NCBI GenBank assembly: GCA_014281115.1
Contig: JACONQ010000005.1
Coordinates: 3,534,001 to 3,598,000 of the forward strand
DNA: 64,000 nt
From: Laburnicola sp. R22_1
Lineage: Eukaryota; Ascomycota; Dothideomycetes; Pleosporales; Didymosphaeriaceae
Direction of reading: 5' to 3'
Both the position numbers and the translations under genes were made by a program. The notes under the pieces were generated by a model. It made no database searches, was not told the origin of the DNA, and saw only the letters and a program-made list of their open reading frames with translations. Each line of letters starts with the position of its first letter. Within the stretch, counting starts at the first letter, position 1. Below are positions 22,111 through 32,193 of this stretch, piece after piece.

Positions 22111-22575
22111 CGGGACTTGTTCACGGGCATACCAATAAGTAATCGCGGGCATACTAATAACGGCCCACATAAGCTAAGTACAGTTAACTAGCAGGTATGG
22201 GTGACTAGCGGCGCATAGGTCGCAAAGCCCTTTGGTAGTCCTTCCTAAGAGATTTGCTCTCTGCAAAAGGATTGGCGCTAGTTACCTATACCGGCTACTA
22301 CTAGTACTAGTAAGTTGGCTGTAGCTAACTACACCCTTGCGAAAGGTCTTAGCTTTTTAGAATTTCAAATGCTTTAAAAAGATTAACTTTAAAAGCTATT
22401 CTATCTTTAAAAAGTATATCTTTTTCTTTAAAATTATACTACAATAAAGAGAGGCTATCTTTATAAAGATAATATTACTTTTATACTAAACTTATTTTTA
22501 AAAATAATAGTAAAGTTAGAGGTTAAAAAGGGCGCCTTATTAGCAAGTTATTAGTATGCCCGTGAACAAGTCCCG
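22111..22575. mobile_element. 465-bp element with 27-bp inverted ends (MITE-like or remnant)
   Basis: The left end cgggacttgttcacgggcat (22111 on) is mirrored at 22549-22575 with one mismatch in 27. A second partial copy of the end (cgggcatactaataa) lies just inside on the left, at about 22146-22160. The middle is AT-rich with no open frame. I found no clear target duplication. It could be a non-autonomous DNA transposon or a heavily deleted one. Confidence 0.6.
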
Positions 22576-23193
22576 CGATGCACGTCTCGCGTGTGTGCAC
22601 CGGACGAGGTCACATCGCAAGGGGGGAGTAAGGCCGTGCGGAAACCTTCCGCAGGTTCTTTGCCGAAGTCCAAGACCCAGCGAATTCAATCAGCCAGTGC
22701 AGACCCGTAGCATATGAAACTTTCTTTTAAATCATCTTGGAATTGTTTTAGAACGCCTTGCGAATAGTATGGGTGTGGTAGTGATGGCGTGGAGAGGTGT
22801 TGGCAACGCGCGCTACGGACGTTAGTGAACATGCGGGGTCAAAGATCGACGCACTAGTACAACCTTGGAAAGCAAGTACACACACACCCAAACCCCAACA
22901 TGTCCACCAGCGTACCGCGCAGTGCGCACTACACCTCATCACATGGTTTATCTGATCCTCACCTAGCTTGCACAACGTACCCTACATCCATAAAAAAACA
23001 ATCTATTCATTCATCCATATCCCTCCATACTCATTTCATTCATTCATTCATATCAGTTTATAATCGACCTAGCCTTTTACAGATTATGAGACTCAACAGC
23101 ACAACCAAGGTTCAACAGCCCATACTCAACTCAACCTCTCAACCTCTTACAGACCATATGCCTTGACAGTACAAAAGTACATTACCAACACCC

Positions 23194-23296
23194 CACCAAC
23201 CAACCAACCAACCAACCAACCAACCAACCAACCAACCAACCAACCAACCAACCAACCAACCAACCAACCAACCAACCAACCAACCAACCAACCAAC
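23194..23296. repeat. (CCAA)n microsatellite, about 26 units
   Basis: Uninterrupted four-base repeat of about 103 bp. The same motif forms the tail of the LINE at 2793-6897 (about five units), so it may be an expanded relic of a LINE tail, though no LINE body is attached. Confidence 0.9.
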
Positions 23297-23333
23297 ACTT
23301 CCCCACCATCTTCTCCTCTCATCTGAGCTATAC

Positions 23334-23434
23334 TAAAGATCGTTGTCGTGGGAGATTCTAACCTAGTTCGAGTCCGCACAATACACAGAGAGGGGTAAAA
23401 CAGGAGGCACTAAAACCCAGTACCTGACACAGTG
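23334..23434 (-). mobile_element. SINE-like retroposon copy B (101 bp, with target duplication)
   Basis: Bounded by the perfect 15-bp direct repeat tcatctgagctatac (23319-23333 and 23435-23449). The whole 101 bp aligns with the first part of copy C at 48804, including GGAGATTCTAACC, GAGTCCGCAC and AGGAGGCACTAAAACC. It is the shortest copy. Sharing the left end but not the right implies 5' truncation of a minus-strand element. Confidence 0.8.
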
Positions 23435-24038
23435 TCATCTGAGCTATACACTTATTACATTACCACAAACCCAACTCTCTAATAAGCCTTCTTCGTCCCT
23501 GTCCAATCTACAAAAGATATACATCCTACCCCTTTAAATAACCATTATACGCGCCTTCATGGAGGCGATGGTGCGGCCCTTATTAGTATATCACATACAT
23601 ACATACATATATATGTTGTTAATTAACTACCTAGGGGTAGAACAACAAAGGCTTTCATCTTAAAATACATACATATACATCCTACTACAACCACAACTAC
23701 AAACCCACATATATTACCATCAAGCAGCCCTCTCCCTCTCCCTCTCCCTCTTCACCTCTCCAACCCGTTTCCCCTCCAATCCCAATCCCAACACCCTCCC
23801 CCACCTCACTCCAGCACCTCAAGGAACGTCCAAACGACCAAGATTGAAGTGAAAAGAAGTAGATAGTAAGTAGATGCTAGTCATGGAAAAGCCGTACACG
23901 AAACACGACAACCCAACCTCCTACACATTCACGACTCAGAAAACAAAGTCAACGCTTACGCAACCCAGATCCTAAACGCCTACACAATGCACCCTAATAC
24001 CTGCCCTCCCCTCCCACTCTCACCCCCCCAACACACCC

Positions 24039-26450
24039 TCACCTCCAACCCACACCTACATCCCCACCCCATCGCCCCCATCCGCCGCCGCTGCCGCCGC
24101 CGCCGCAGCAGCAGCACCAACTGGCCCCTCCACCGGCCCCACGACCCCCAACCCCTCCGCCCCCGTCCCCCGCAACCCCAACCAACCACCAAACCACCAA
24201 AAAATGCAACCCCACCAAATACCCCGCAAACAAATTCCTCGTCACCCTCGTCTGCAACACCGCCCTCGTAACCCTCAACACCCCCCTCTCAAGCACATGC
24301 ATCCTCCTCAACGCCCTCGCCGACTCCCTCCCCCGAAACGCCGCAAACGGCGAAATCGTAGACTCGTACGCCGACCGGTACCGATCCATGGTCAAGCCCG
24401 AACTCGTGCTGTCAGACACGTGGATCGTGTTGGGATTCGGATTCCCCGCGTAGATGGAAGCCGACGATGCCGTGGGGCCGCCACGGTTATACGATGAGAC
24501 GTAGCGGGTTTTTTCGTAGAGGTCTAGGTTGTCTTTTTGGAGGGCGGTGATTTCGGAGCGGAGAGAGGAGGTGGTTTGGTACGACTTTTGGAGCTCGGCT
24601 TCGAGCTCGGCGTTGCGTTTTTTGAAACGGTCGCGTTGTGCCGTTACCATGGGGAGGATGCCGGAGCTGCTGCTGGAGCCGGGCTCGCCGCCTCGGAGCG
24701 CCGAGAGTGTGTTTTGAGGCGTGTGCCCGTCGAAGCCCGAGATGATGGAGGACGTGGGCGAGGAGGCTCGTCCGCGCCGGGTTCCTGCGAAGGAGGATTG
24801 GGGGTATCGGGATGTGTAGGTGCCGGCTACGGACATTGCAGATGGGTCGAAAGCATTCGAGGCCTCTTGTTGGACCTTTTCTAGGTCGGCTTCCAAGGTT
24901 TCGTTCAGATTCCTGGACGTTTCCAACTCCATGTTTGTGTTGGATAGTTCTTCTTGCAGAGCCTCCAGGCGGCTCTGCAGATCTTGGTGCGAGACTCGCA
25001 ATACGGTGAGCTCGTTGCTGAGCTTCTTGTTGCGTGCGAGGAGAAGTTGCTCCAGAGTCTCGCCTTTGCCTTTGGTGGAACCGCCATTTTGCGACAGTGC
25101 GATCTCGGTAGCTTCATCGTCGTCGCCTGTTGCGAACTCGATAGACTGTGACAATTAGTATACACTACCGGTGGTTGGGTCTTGTGTCCCAGCTTACCTT
25201 CAGCACCTCGAGCTCCTGCTTCACATTGTCGTAGTCGCTCCACTTCTGCACCTTTTCGCGCAAAGCCTCCTTCTCGCCCTTTAGATTCTTGATCTCGCGC
25301 TCCAGGCTGCGCGCTTCTGTCTCCAAGCGCGTCCTGTCCGAGTCCTTCTCGAATCGGGCCGTCTCCAGCTTTCGCAAAAGTGAAGAGTTCTCAGACTGCA
25401 GACGGAGGAAGGCCGGGTCGTCCTCTACCGGGACTTGGCGAGTAGCTTGAGCCGAGGCGGACTGTGCCAGCTCAAGGCGCAGCTGTTCGTTCCGAGCCTC
25501 GACGTCGGCCAAACGGTGGCTCGTCCTCTCCAGCTCAGAATTGACAATGTCGAGCTCTGCAGCAGTCGCCCCCCGGCCACCATCTCCGTCTGCTTCTTCG
25601 CCTTTGGCAAGTCGCTGGGAGACCTCATAGCTTGCTTTTAGCTCCTTCAGGAGTTTGTCCTGGCTCTCCACCTTTTCTTCCAAACTCTTCTCCTTGGACT
25701 CCCAGTTGTCCTGCTTCTCGCTCAGCACGGCTGACCACGAGGCCTCGACCTCCTTGATCTTGCTGTCCCTGGTGTCCTCGAGCGCCTTACGGGCCGTTCG
25801 CTCCTCCTCCAGCTTCTTCTCCGCATCTTCCAGCTGGGCGGTGAGGTCTGCGACGGTCTTCTGGAGGTGCTGGTTTTCGGAGGTGAGCTTCGGCACGGTT
25901 TCTTCGGCGGTGACGAGCGAGTCGACGGAAGCTTCGAGGAGGGGGTAGGGGTCGGGCGCTTCGGAGAGCGGGGAGTAGAGCTGGAAGAAGGCGGCCTGGA
26001 CAGTCTTGGACTGGTTCGAGATGAGGTCAATGAAGCCTTGGTATGCTGCAGAGGATTAGCAGGCAGCGACGTGGGCATGTACATAAGGCGGCGCACATTT
26101 CAAGAGAGCCTTGATGTCGGTCAGCTTGGATGCGTCGTCCAGCTTGCGGAAGTCCTTGGTCTTCTGTGCAAGGTCTTTCCTCTGGGTCAGCGAATCCCGC
26201 TGGTGTGCTACGAGGTCCGAGGCTACCGTGTCGAGCTGGGGAACAAGCGTGGTCAGGTCGATGTCTACACCCGCCATGGTCAGCGCATCAGCCTGCTATG
26301 CTCGGCCGGCCACGTACTCCGCCACGCGCCGATGGCCTTCTGGAACTTGTTCTCCTCGGCGGATGCGCCCGTGGCTCCCTGGGCGGGCGCTTCGTCTGGC
26401 CGCGGCGCGTCGTGGGCGCTCCTGCTCTCGTCGTCGGCGACGCTCTCCAT
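24039..26450 (-). CDS. COY1: COY1/CASP-type golgin (CUX1 CASP homologue), Golgi membrane tether
   Basis: Four exons (26450-26318, 26264-26097, 26045-25198, 25145-24039) give 751 residues. The N-terminus (FQKAIGAWR, then NIDLTTLVPQLDTVASDLV and LTQRKDLAQKTKDFRKL) and the long coiled coil over most of the protein are typical of CASP. The C-terminal CASP domain is clear: SPFAAFRGRESARALRRM, then the membrane anchor NLFAGYLVGLHFLVVWWLVG. Yeast Coy1 (679 residues) acts at the Golgi in vesicle tethering and retrograde sorting. The last about 50 residues are Gly/Cys-rich over a CCG/CAG-rich stretch; another frame there reads Ala-rich and ends soon, so a small unseen intron may change the tail. It shares a divergent promoter with VPS3. 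Confidence 0.88.
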
Positions 26451-26741
26451 GGCTGTGGTGGGGATAGCTAGACTCGGCGAGAAGCAAGTCGGCGCGGGAT
26501 GCTTATGGGGAAACGATTGGCGCAGCGGGCAATGCGGCGCATGGGGAAACAGCAGACAGGACACAGCAGTGGTGGTGGTTCAGACAGCTTTCACTTTCAG
26601 GCGGTGCGTGGGCCCGCCGATTGGCCCGCACCAGCAGCTCCCATGCATCCACCACCCACCCACCTGAATTCACCGTGAGCATGAGCTCGCTCGCTGCGCC
26701 CAGTCCGTAGCTAGCCATGGCGACGGCAGCACGCATCTACC
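26451..26741. promoter_or_regulatory. 291-bp divergent promoter between COY1 and VPS3
   Basis: The start codons of the minus-strand COY1 gene (26450) and plus-strand VPS3 gene (26742) face away from each other across 291 bp. No third gene fits. Both products act in endomembrane tethering, so shared control is plausible but not shown by the sequence. Confidence 0.6.
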
Positions 26742-29700
26742 ATGGCAGAAGCAACCCCCCCGCCCCATGGCGCCTACATGCTCCGCAAGCTGGTGTCGAG
26801 CCTGCCGCTGGCCGCTGACGGCCACTCGACCGGCGTGCGCATCACCTGCGTCGAGCTGTGGGACAACAACCTCTACGTGGGCACCTCGGCCGCCGAGGTC
26901 CTCCACTTCGTCCTCCTGCCGCCCGTGCCCGAGTCCAACGGCGCCGCCGACGAGCCCACGGCCATCATCGCCTCCAGGCTCGAGCCCGTCTACCACCAGG
27001 CCAACGACGCCGGCGTGCAGCAGATCCTCCTGCTGCCCCAGGCCAGCAAAGCCTGCATCCGATGCAACAACTACCTCAGCTTCTACACGCTGCCCGAACT
27101 GAGCCCAGACTCCAATGCGAAGTCGTTCTCGTCGTCCTGGATTGGCGGCCTGGATCTCAATGCGGAACATGGACCCGACGGCGCCGTGGTCATGGTCGGC
27201 CAGAAGAGCAAGACGCGGCTGGTGAAGATCACAGAGGACGGCGCTCCTAGAGCTCTCAAGACCATAGAGTATGGTGGCTGTCTCGTGTCCGTCAGGCGAG
27301 ACGCCTATTCCTGCGCCGCCGACTCCCACTCGTATGCGCTGCTGGACGTGGAGCACCAGCAGAAGATCGGCCTGTTTCCCATATCCTCTCTGGATCCCGA
27401 TGCCGGCCATGTGGGGGGTGCCGCCGAGGACATTACGGCGACACTGCAGCCGCCGTCGAGAAGCGTCTCCTCTGCAGGCCACCACCCGCGCGGGCCACAA
27501 GAAGAAGCGCGGGGCCATTCGAGAAGCACAAGCTTGGGTATCTTTGGCACCCCCGGCCCCGAATCACGTACCGGGAGTCCCCGCGCAGCGGCACAAAGAT
27601 ATGGATTCGATGTACCTGAATCCTTGTCACGAACTGTATCCCCGGCTCCAGCACCGTCTCCTGCTCGTTCACCCACACGAGGACTCCCCGAAAGGACATC
27701 CAGCCTTCCAAGATCCGGTGCTGCCTCGCCTGACAAACCTTTACCGCCAACACCAGCGCCAGAGGAGACTGCGGAAGCACAGCAAGAAACGGAGCCCGCC
27801 CCCGCATTCGTTCCGCTGAAGCCACTCGTTGCCTCGCCCACACCCACCGAGTTCCTGCTTACAGTAGGGACTACTCCTTTCGATCGCGGCGTCGGCATGT
27901 TTGTGAACCTGGATGGAGATATGTCCCGCGGCAGCATATCGTTCGCTAGCTATCCCGATGCCATTGTGGTCGACGGAACAGGGATAGACATGTCCATGTC
28001 AATGGCGCCGGACGTTGACGCAGAAGAAGGCTACGTCTTGGCAGTTGTACGCCGCGAGGAACATGGCCAGCTTTTATATGGGGTCGAGATCCAACGGTGG
28101 GATGTAGACGCCGCCGAAGCCGAAGCCTCCAAGGAGTGGTTGAACCTAACATCTCTCGGTGGCACCGCTGAGTCCAGCCAACAAGCTGTAACACCCCTAG
28201 GGATGCGAACAGTCATCAAGCCCGTGCAGTTTACGCTTTCTGAGATCGGGGCGAAGCTGATGGTCAAGCGACTACAATCGTCGTCTCAATCGGCAGCACC
28301 GTCGCCGGAGACCAACAAAGAGAAGGCCGCACAACTAAGAGCAGACCTCGAGTTCACAGAACGGCTGTCAAAATTGCAAACATCGATTGTCCTCTGGGCC
28401 GGTGATCAGATATGGTGGGCTGCGCGAACTCCTCTGGTAATCCGGTTAGATTCTCGATTGGAAGAAGCGCAATCCAGTCCCACCGGACGCATCCAACCCA
28501 ACAGGCGCAAAATCGAAATGTTACTGGGCGATATACGAGGCCAAGAAGCGCGTAACGAGTCGGAATACCTGAGTCTCATCTACATTCGACAAAAGGCCTC
28601 CGTCCTGCTCTTCATGGAGCTGATCTTACGTACGAAAACAAACATACTCGTATTCGAAAATGAGAAGCGCATCACCGAGCAAGCGCTTATCGAAGGAGAA
28701 ATCGACCCTCGTATAGTACTCTCACTTCTTCCGGTATTGAATGAAGAAGTCGTACAAGGCCCAGAAGGTATACAGATATCGGGTGGTATCACCACCCTTA
28801 TCGAACAGTTTGTAGAACAAAACAAGCTGTCTTCTGTACCGGCTGATGTCAAGGGACCTTTTGGAGACAACTTGCTTCAAGTGGCAAAGAAGTACTTGGT
28901 ATTTTGGAAGCGGAGAAAAGGTATGGCAAGCGTGACAAATGATCCGTATGTCTTCCGGTCCATCGACGCCGCTTTGTTGAGAACGCTTTTGCTTCAAGAT
29001 CAAAATAATCCAAAAGGTCCAGCCACAGCAGGGTCAGTCAGAGCCGAACTAAACGAGTTTGTCGACAATGACGTCGAATGTTTCGAGCGAGCTGTCGAAT
29101 TGTTAGAGCAGTTTCAGCGCTTATATCTACTGAGTCGATTCTATCAGCGGAACAGTAACGCAGCTGAGAAGGCATCGAGGGTACTTGCTACCTGGCGGCG
29201 CATCCTCGAGGGAGAACCAGACAAGGGCGGCGAATTTCTTGACGGCGAGAATGAGGTACGAAAATACCTCACAAGGATCCGTGATCAGTCCATTGTCGAG
29301 GAATACGGCTCATGGCTTGCCAACCGCAACCCACGGCTTGGTGTACAGGTCTTCGCAGACGATCGAAGTAGAGTCAAATTTGATCCTACACGCGCTGTAG
29401 CTGTGCTAAAAGAGAGGGCACCAGGTGCCGTCAAAGAGTACCTAGAGTACCTTGTATTCGAACAGAAGGTATGTATTACTCAAGGAGATGATCAACGGCG
29501 CCTCGTTAACCGTGAGAAGCATACACAATACGTGAATGATCTCATCGCATTCTATCTTGACACCGTTATTGCTGAGCTTGAGAACGTCCCATCATCACGC
29601 GAGACCCTACTCCAAACTTACGAAACATACCGCATCTTACATTCGCCCAAACCTACGTATCGTCAATTCATTACCGACAATGCGCTCGATGCAGAGTGGT

Positions 29701-30311
29701 GGCATGCGCGTCTACGCCTTCTGCAGCTCTTAGGATCGAATCAACCAGCTACTTCCTCGTACGATGTGTCGTCCATCCTCACCCGTTTGCAGCCCTACGA
29801 GCAGGAGCTGGTTCCAGAAATGATCATCTTGAATGGCCGGCAAGGTCGACATCCAGAAGCGCTCCGCCTACTCACGCACGGCCTAGGTGACTTCGACACG
29901 GCAATATCATACTGCCTATACGGCGGGTCTTCCATCTTCCGCCCCTCAGGCTCCGGCTACGTTCCACAATCCCAGCTCCCGACTCAGTCGGAGCAATCTC
30001 GCCTTTTCAACTATCTGCTGCATGAATTTCTCGGTCTAGCCGACATTGCGCAGCGAATTGAACAGACTGGAGTCCTATTGGAGCGGTTTGGTGGTTGGTT
30101 TGATATCGCGGACGTTCTCGCCATCATACCTGACGATTGGAGCGTGGATGTGTTTTCAGGGTTCCTGATACAGTCACTAAGGAGGCTGGTGAGGGAAAAG
30201 GCGGAAAGTGGCATAGTGAAGGCGCTGAGTGATGCGCAGAATAGTCAGATGAGTGCAGAGTTGGTGGAGAAGAGGGAAGGCCTTGGGGCTACTTTTGAGC
30301 GGGCCAATTGA
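26742..30311 (+). CDS. VPS3: CORVET subunit Vps3 (TGFBRAP1-like), endosomal tethering
   Basis: A single uninterrupted exon encodes 1189 residues. The N-terminal half is a CNH/beta-propeller region (VRITCVELWDNNLYVGTSAAEVLHF near residue 30; LLPVPQASKACIRC-type strands after it), split by a long Ser/Pro-rich insert at about 235-360. The Vps39-type helical region lies near 615-700 (YLSLIYIRQKASVLLFMELI), and a second near 1025-1060 (GRQGRHPEALRLLTHGL, DFDTAISYCLYGG). Vps3 joins the class C core in CORVET, which binds Rab5-type GTPases on early endosomes. The related HOPS protein Vps39 is the main alternative; the N-terminal motif favours Vps3. Start chosen at the first Met, in good context (accATGGc). 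Confidence 0.8.
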   Translation: MAEATPPPHGAYMLRKLVSSLPLAADGHSTGVRITCVELWDNNLYVGTSAAEVLHFVLLPPVPESNGAADEPTAIIASRLEPVYHQANDAGVQQILLLPQASKACIRCNNYLSFYTLPELSPDSNAKSFSSSWIGGLDLNAEHGPDGAVVMVGQKSKTRLVKITEDGAPRALKTIEYGGCLVSVRRDAYSCAADSHSYALLDVEHQQKIGLFPISSLDPDAGHVGGAAEDITATLQPPSRSVSSAGHHPRGPQEEARGHSRSTSLGIFGTPGPESRTGSPRAAAQRYGFDVPESLSRTVSPAPAPSPARSPTRGLPERTSSLPRSGAASPDKPLPPTPAPEETAEAQQETEPAPAFVPLKPLVASPTPTEFLLTVGTTPFDRGVGMFVNLDGDMSRGSISFASYPDAIVVDGTGIDMSMSMAPDVDAEEGYVLAVVRREEHGQLLYGVEIQRWDVDAAEAEASKEWLNLTSLGGTAESSQQAVTPLGMRTVIKPVQFTLSEIGAKLMVKRLQSSSQSAAPSPETNKEKAAQLRADLEFTERLSKLQTSIVLWAGDQIWWAARTPLVIRLDSRLEEAQSSPTGRIQPNRRKIEMLLGDIRGQEARNESEYLSLIYIRQKASVLLFMELILRTKTNILVFENEKRITEQALIEGEIDPRIVLSLLPVLNEEVVQGPEGIQISGGITTLIEQFVEQNKLSSVPADVKGPFGDNLLQVAKKYLVFWKRRKGMASVTNDPYVFRSIDAALLRTLLLQDQNNPKGPATAGSVRAELNEFVDNDVECFERAVELLEQFQRLYLLSRFYQRNSNAAEKASRVLATWRRILEGEPDKGGEFLDGENEVRKYLTRIRDQSIVEEYGSWLANRNPRLGVQVFADDRSRVKFDPTRAVAVLKERAPGAVKEYLEYLVFEQKVCITQGDDQRRLVNREKHTQYVNDLIAFYLDTVIAELENVPSSRETLLQTYETYRILHSPKPTYRQFITDNALDAEWWHARLRLLQLLGSNQPATSSYDVSSILTRLQPYEQELVPEMIILNGRQGRHPEALRLLTHGLGDFDTAISYCLYGGSSIFRPSGSGYVPQSQLPTQSEQSRLFNYLLHEFLGLADIAQRIEQTGVLLERFGGWFDIADVLAIIPDDWSVDVFSGFLIQSLRRLVREKAESGIVKALSDAQNSQMSAELVEKREGLGATFERAN

Positions 30312-30750
30312 TGGGCATGGAGGGTGATAGGATATGCCGCTTTTCTGTGTTGGCACCAGAATTGAAGATATTCACATGACCAGGCGCCAGTATCTCTTCA
30401 ATGTTGTATATAGTCGGATTCGCTTTAGCATTTTGAATGGATGAATGCAACAGGATCAGCAAGTGTTTTTATGATTCTTTTTGTATACTTTACACATCAA
30501 TGCTGAGTGTGATTAGGATGTATATTTGCAGTAATAGTGAAGCTTGTAGCCTTCTTTCAGCGAGGCTGTGATCGTGCTTTCCAAGTTGTGTAAGGTCTTG
30601 GCAAGCGAGTCATGTATCGGCTCGCCCAGCTTCTGAACTCTCGCATCTTTCAGCAGCACCGCGCCGTCGACTTGACCTGCAACATCCACCGTTCTACGCT
30701 TCATTAAAAGCGATAATAAGCCCCGAGTCCCGAGTCAAACAGTCGACACG
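30312..30750. other. VPS3-PFD4 intergenic, 439 bp
   Basis: Holds the VPS3 3' UTR and PFD4 promoter. A 63-codon open frame on the minus strand (30704-30513) is not recognised and is not supported as a gene. Confidence 0.4.
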
Positions 30751-31558
30751 ATGCAACGTCGTATGGTAACTACCGCCCCCAGCTCAAGATTCGCTCTTGT
30801 CCTCGCCTACATCACCGCACCTTCCAAAAAACGGCCACATCAGCATTTTTGACAATCAGCCGCACTGCTGCAACGTCAATCCTGTCGCTTGATCTCTTAC
30901 TATTTTCGTCGTCGTTCCCCGAGGCTAAAGATAACTGCCGGTGTCGCAACATGACGCAGCTAACAGCGCTACGAGCAGCTTTCGAAGGAGGACGAGGCTT
31001 CAGCGGGCGCCGAGGACATGGAAGTTCGCCGCGAGGACCAAGAGAAAATAAACCGCTTTAGCTCGCTGCATCAAAAAGAGACAGCCATCGAGGACGAGCT
31101 GAAGGCGAAATTGGTGAGTGTTACCTTCGCTTAGGTGGTGGGATGCCTATGGATTCTACGCGAGCGCATGGACATGTTGGTATCTAATTCAAGGCTGACT
31201 CGGGCTACAGAAAGAGAAGGAGGACCTAGAAGAGATATCGGGCGAGCTGGAGCTGGTGGACGAGGAAGAGAAGGTGCCGTAAGTGAAACACCGCCTCTCC
31301 GCACGCACTATCCAAGCTATGCTCGTATTCACTCTCGTATATGGCGAGCTGATAGTAGCCAACAGCTACAAACTCGGTGACTGCTTCGTATCGTTACCGC
31401 AGCCCGAAGTGCTCGAGCTGCTCTCTTCGTCCACGGAGGCGATTGACGGCGACGTTGATGCCTTGAAAGGGCGCCTTGACACCATTCATGAAGAGATGGG
31501 AGAGCTCAAAAAGGCGCTGTATGGCAGATTCGGGAGAAGCATCAATCTCGAGACATAA
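30751..31558 (+). CDS. PFD4: Prefoldin subunit 4
   Basis: Four exons (30751-30765, 30979-31113, 31211-31278, 31366-31558) give 136 residues. The first exon is only 15 nt (MQRRM) and is followed by a 213-bp intron; the join yields MQRRMLSKEDEASAG, the usual fungal start. Next come EDQEKINRFSSLHQKE and ELELVDEEEKVPYKLGDCF, two coiled-coil arms around the beta hairpins, and the very conserved end GRFGRSINLET. Prefoldin is the six-subunit cytosolic chaperone that hands actin and tubulin to the CCT chaperonin; subunit 4 is a beta-type subunit. Length is normal (about 130-145). Confidence 0.93.
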
Positions 31559-32193
31559 AGCCACCAACAGCAATTCGGAGTTGGATAACGGCTTCCGGTT
31601 AGGCGTACGTTGGCTGTCTTACAAGATTCGGGTTCAAACAGCAAACAGTCGAATTCATCAGCACTTGTCACAGTATTGTTTGGCGTCGGTCTTGCCGCTG
31701 CTGGGTGGTGGGTGGCTTTCAGACGTGCGTTCGGCATCGCTTTCTATCCGGCTGCTTGGTGCTCTTCTACGGTTCTGTGTCTCGCCAGTTCGAGTCCATC
31801 ACTACAATCCCATGCGGAGACTCTCCATCGGAAAACTAGCGGAGAAGTGAGCCGGCGTGTGCGCATGCGGTTAGAATCGCAGCCATTAACGATCACGTGT
31901 TCATCATCGCCTCGGATCCCCGCCCCCAGCTCACCTCTGTAGTCTCGGGTTGGTTCTCCCGCCTAATCAATATACTTGGCCATCTAGGCCATACTATCTG
32001 AACTCGCGGGGCGGTTGCCATCAATTTGTTAGACCTCTCGCATTCGTTCTTTTGTTAAAAGATTTCCGGCAGTTTGACACCATGCATATGCCCAGGAATC
32101 CTTTTCAGTCACACGTTCCAGCATCCTATTGAGTCGTGCCCAAGAATCTTTTTGAATTTTCGAAGTTGTGTTTGATGACCACCTTCTCCAATC
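31559..32193. other. Intergenic, 635 bp, upstream of the MFS gene
   Basis: No gene recognised. A palindromic CACGTG lies in gatcacgtgttc near 31890, a possible bHLH-type site for the MFS gene downstream. Confidence 0.35.

Larger units (their letters stand above)
22576..24038. other. Intergenic with microsatellite and retroposon
   Basis: No gene is supported. It contains the (CCAA)n tract at 23194-23296, retroposon copy B at 23334-23434, short (ATTC)n and (ATAC)n stretches, and C-rich sequence downstream of the COY1 stop. Confidence 0.5.

Noticed and set aside
23182..23379. Repetitive VGWL open frame on the minus strand
   Set aside because: Direct translation of the (CCAA)n microsatellite.
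23341..23385. Possible tRNA gene from the B-box-like AGTTCGAGTCC
   Set aside because: No acceptor stem or cloverleaf can be formed; the match is part of the dispersed retroposon.
25867..26667. 266-codon open frame on the plus strand across COY1
   Set aside because: Antisense to well-supported COY1 exons and introns; composition only mirrors the coiled-coil codons.
26670..27518. 282-codon minus-strand open frame over the VPS3 start
   Set aside because: Antisense to VPS3, without any domain.
30513..30704. 63-codon minus-strand open frame next to PFD4
   Set aside because: Protein-like in composition but no recognisable family, conservation or splice support.
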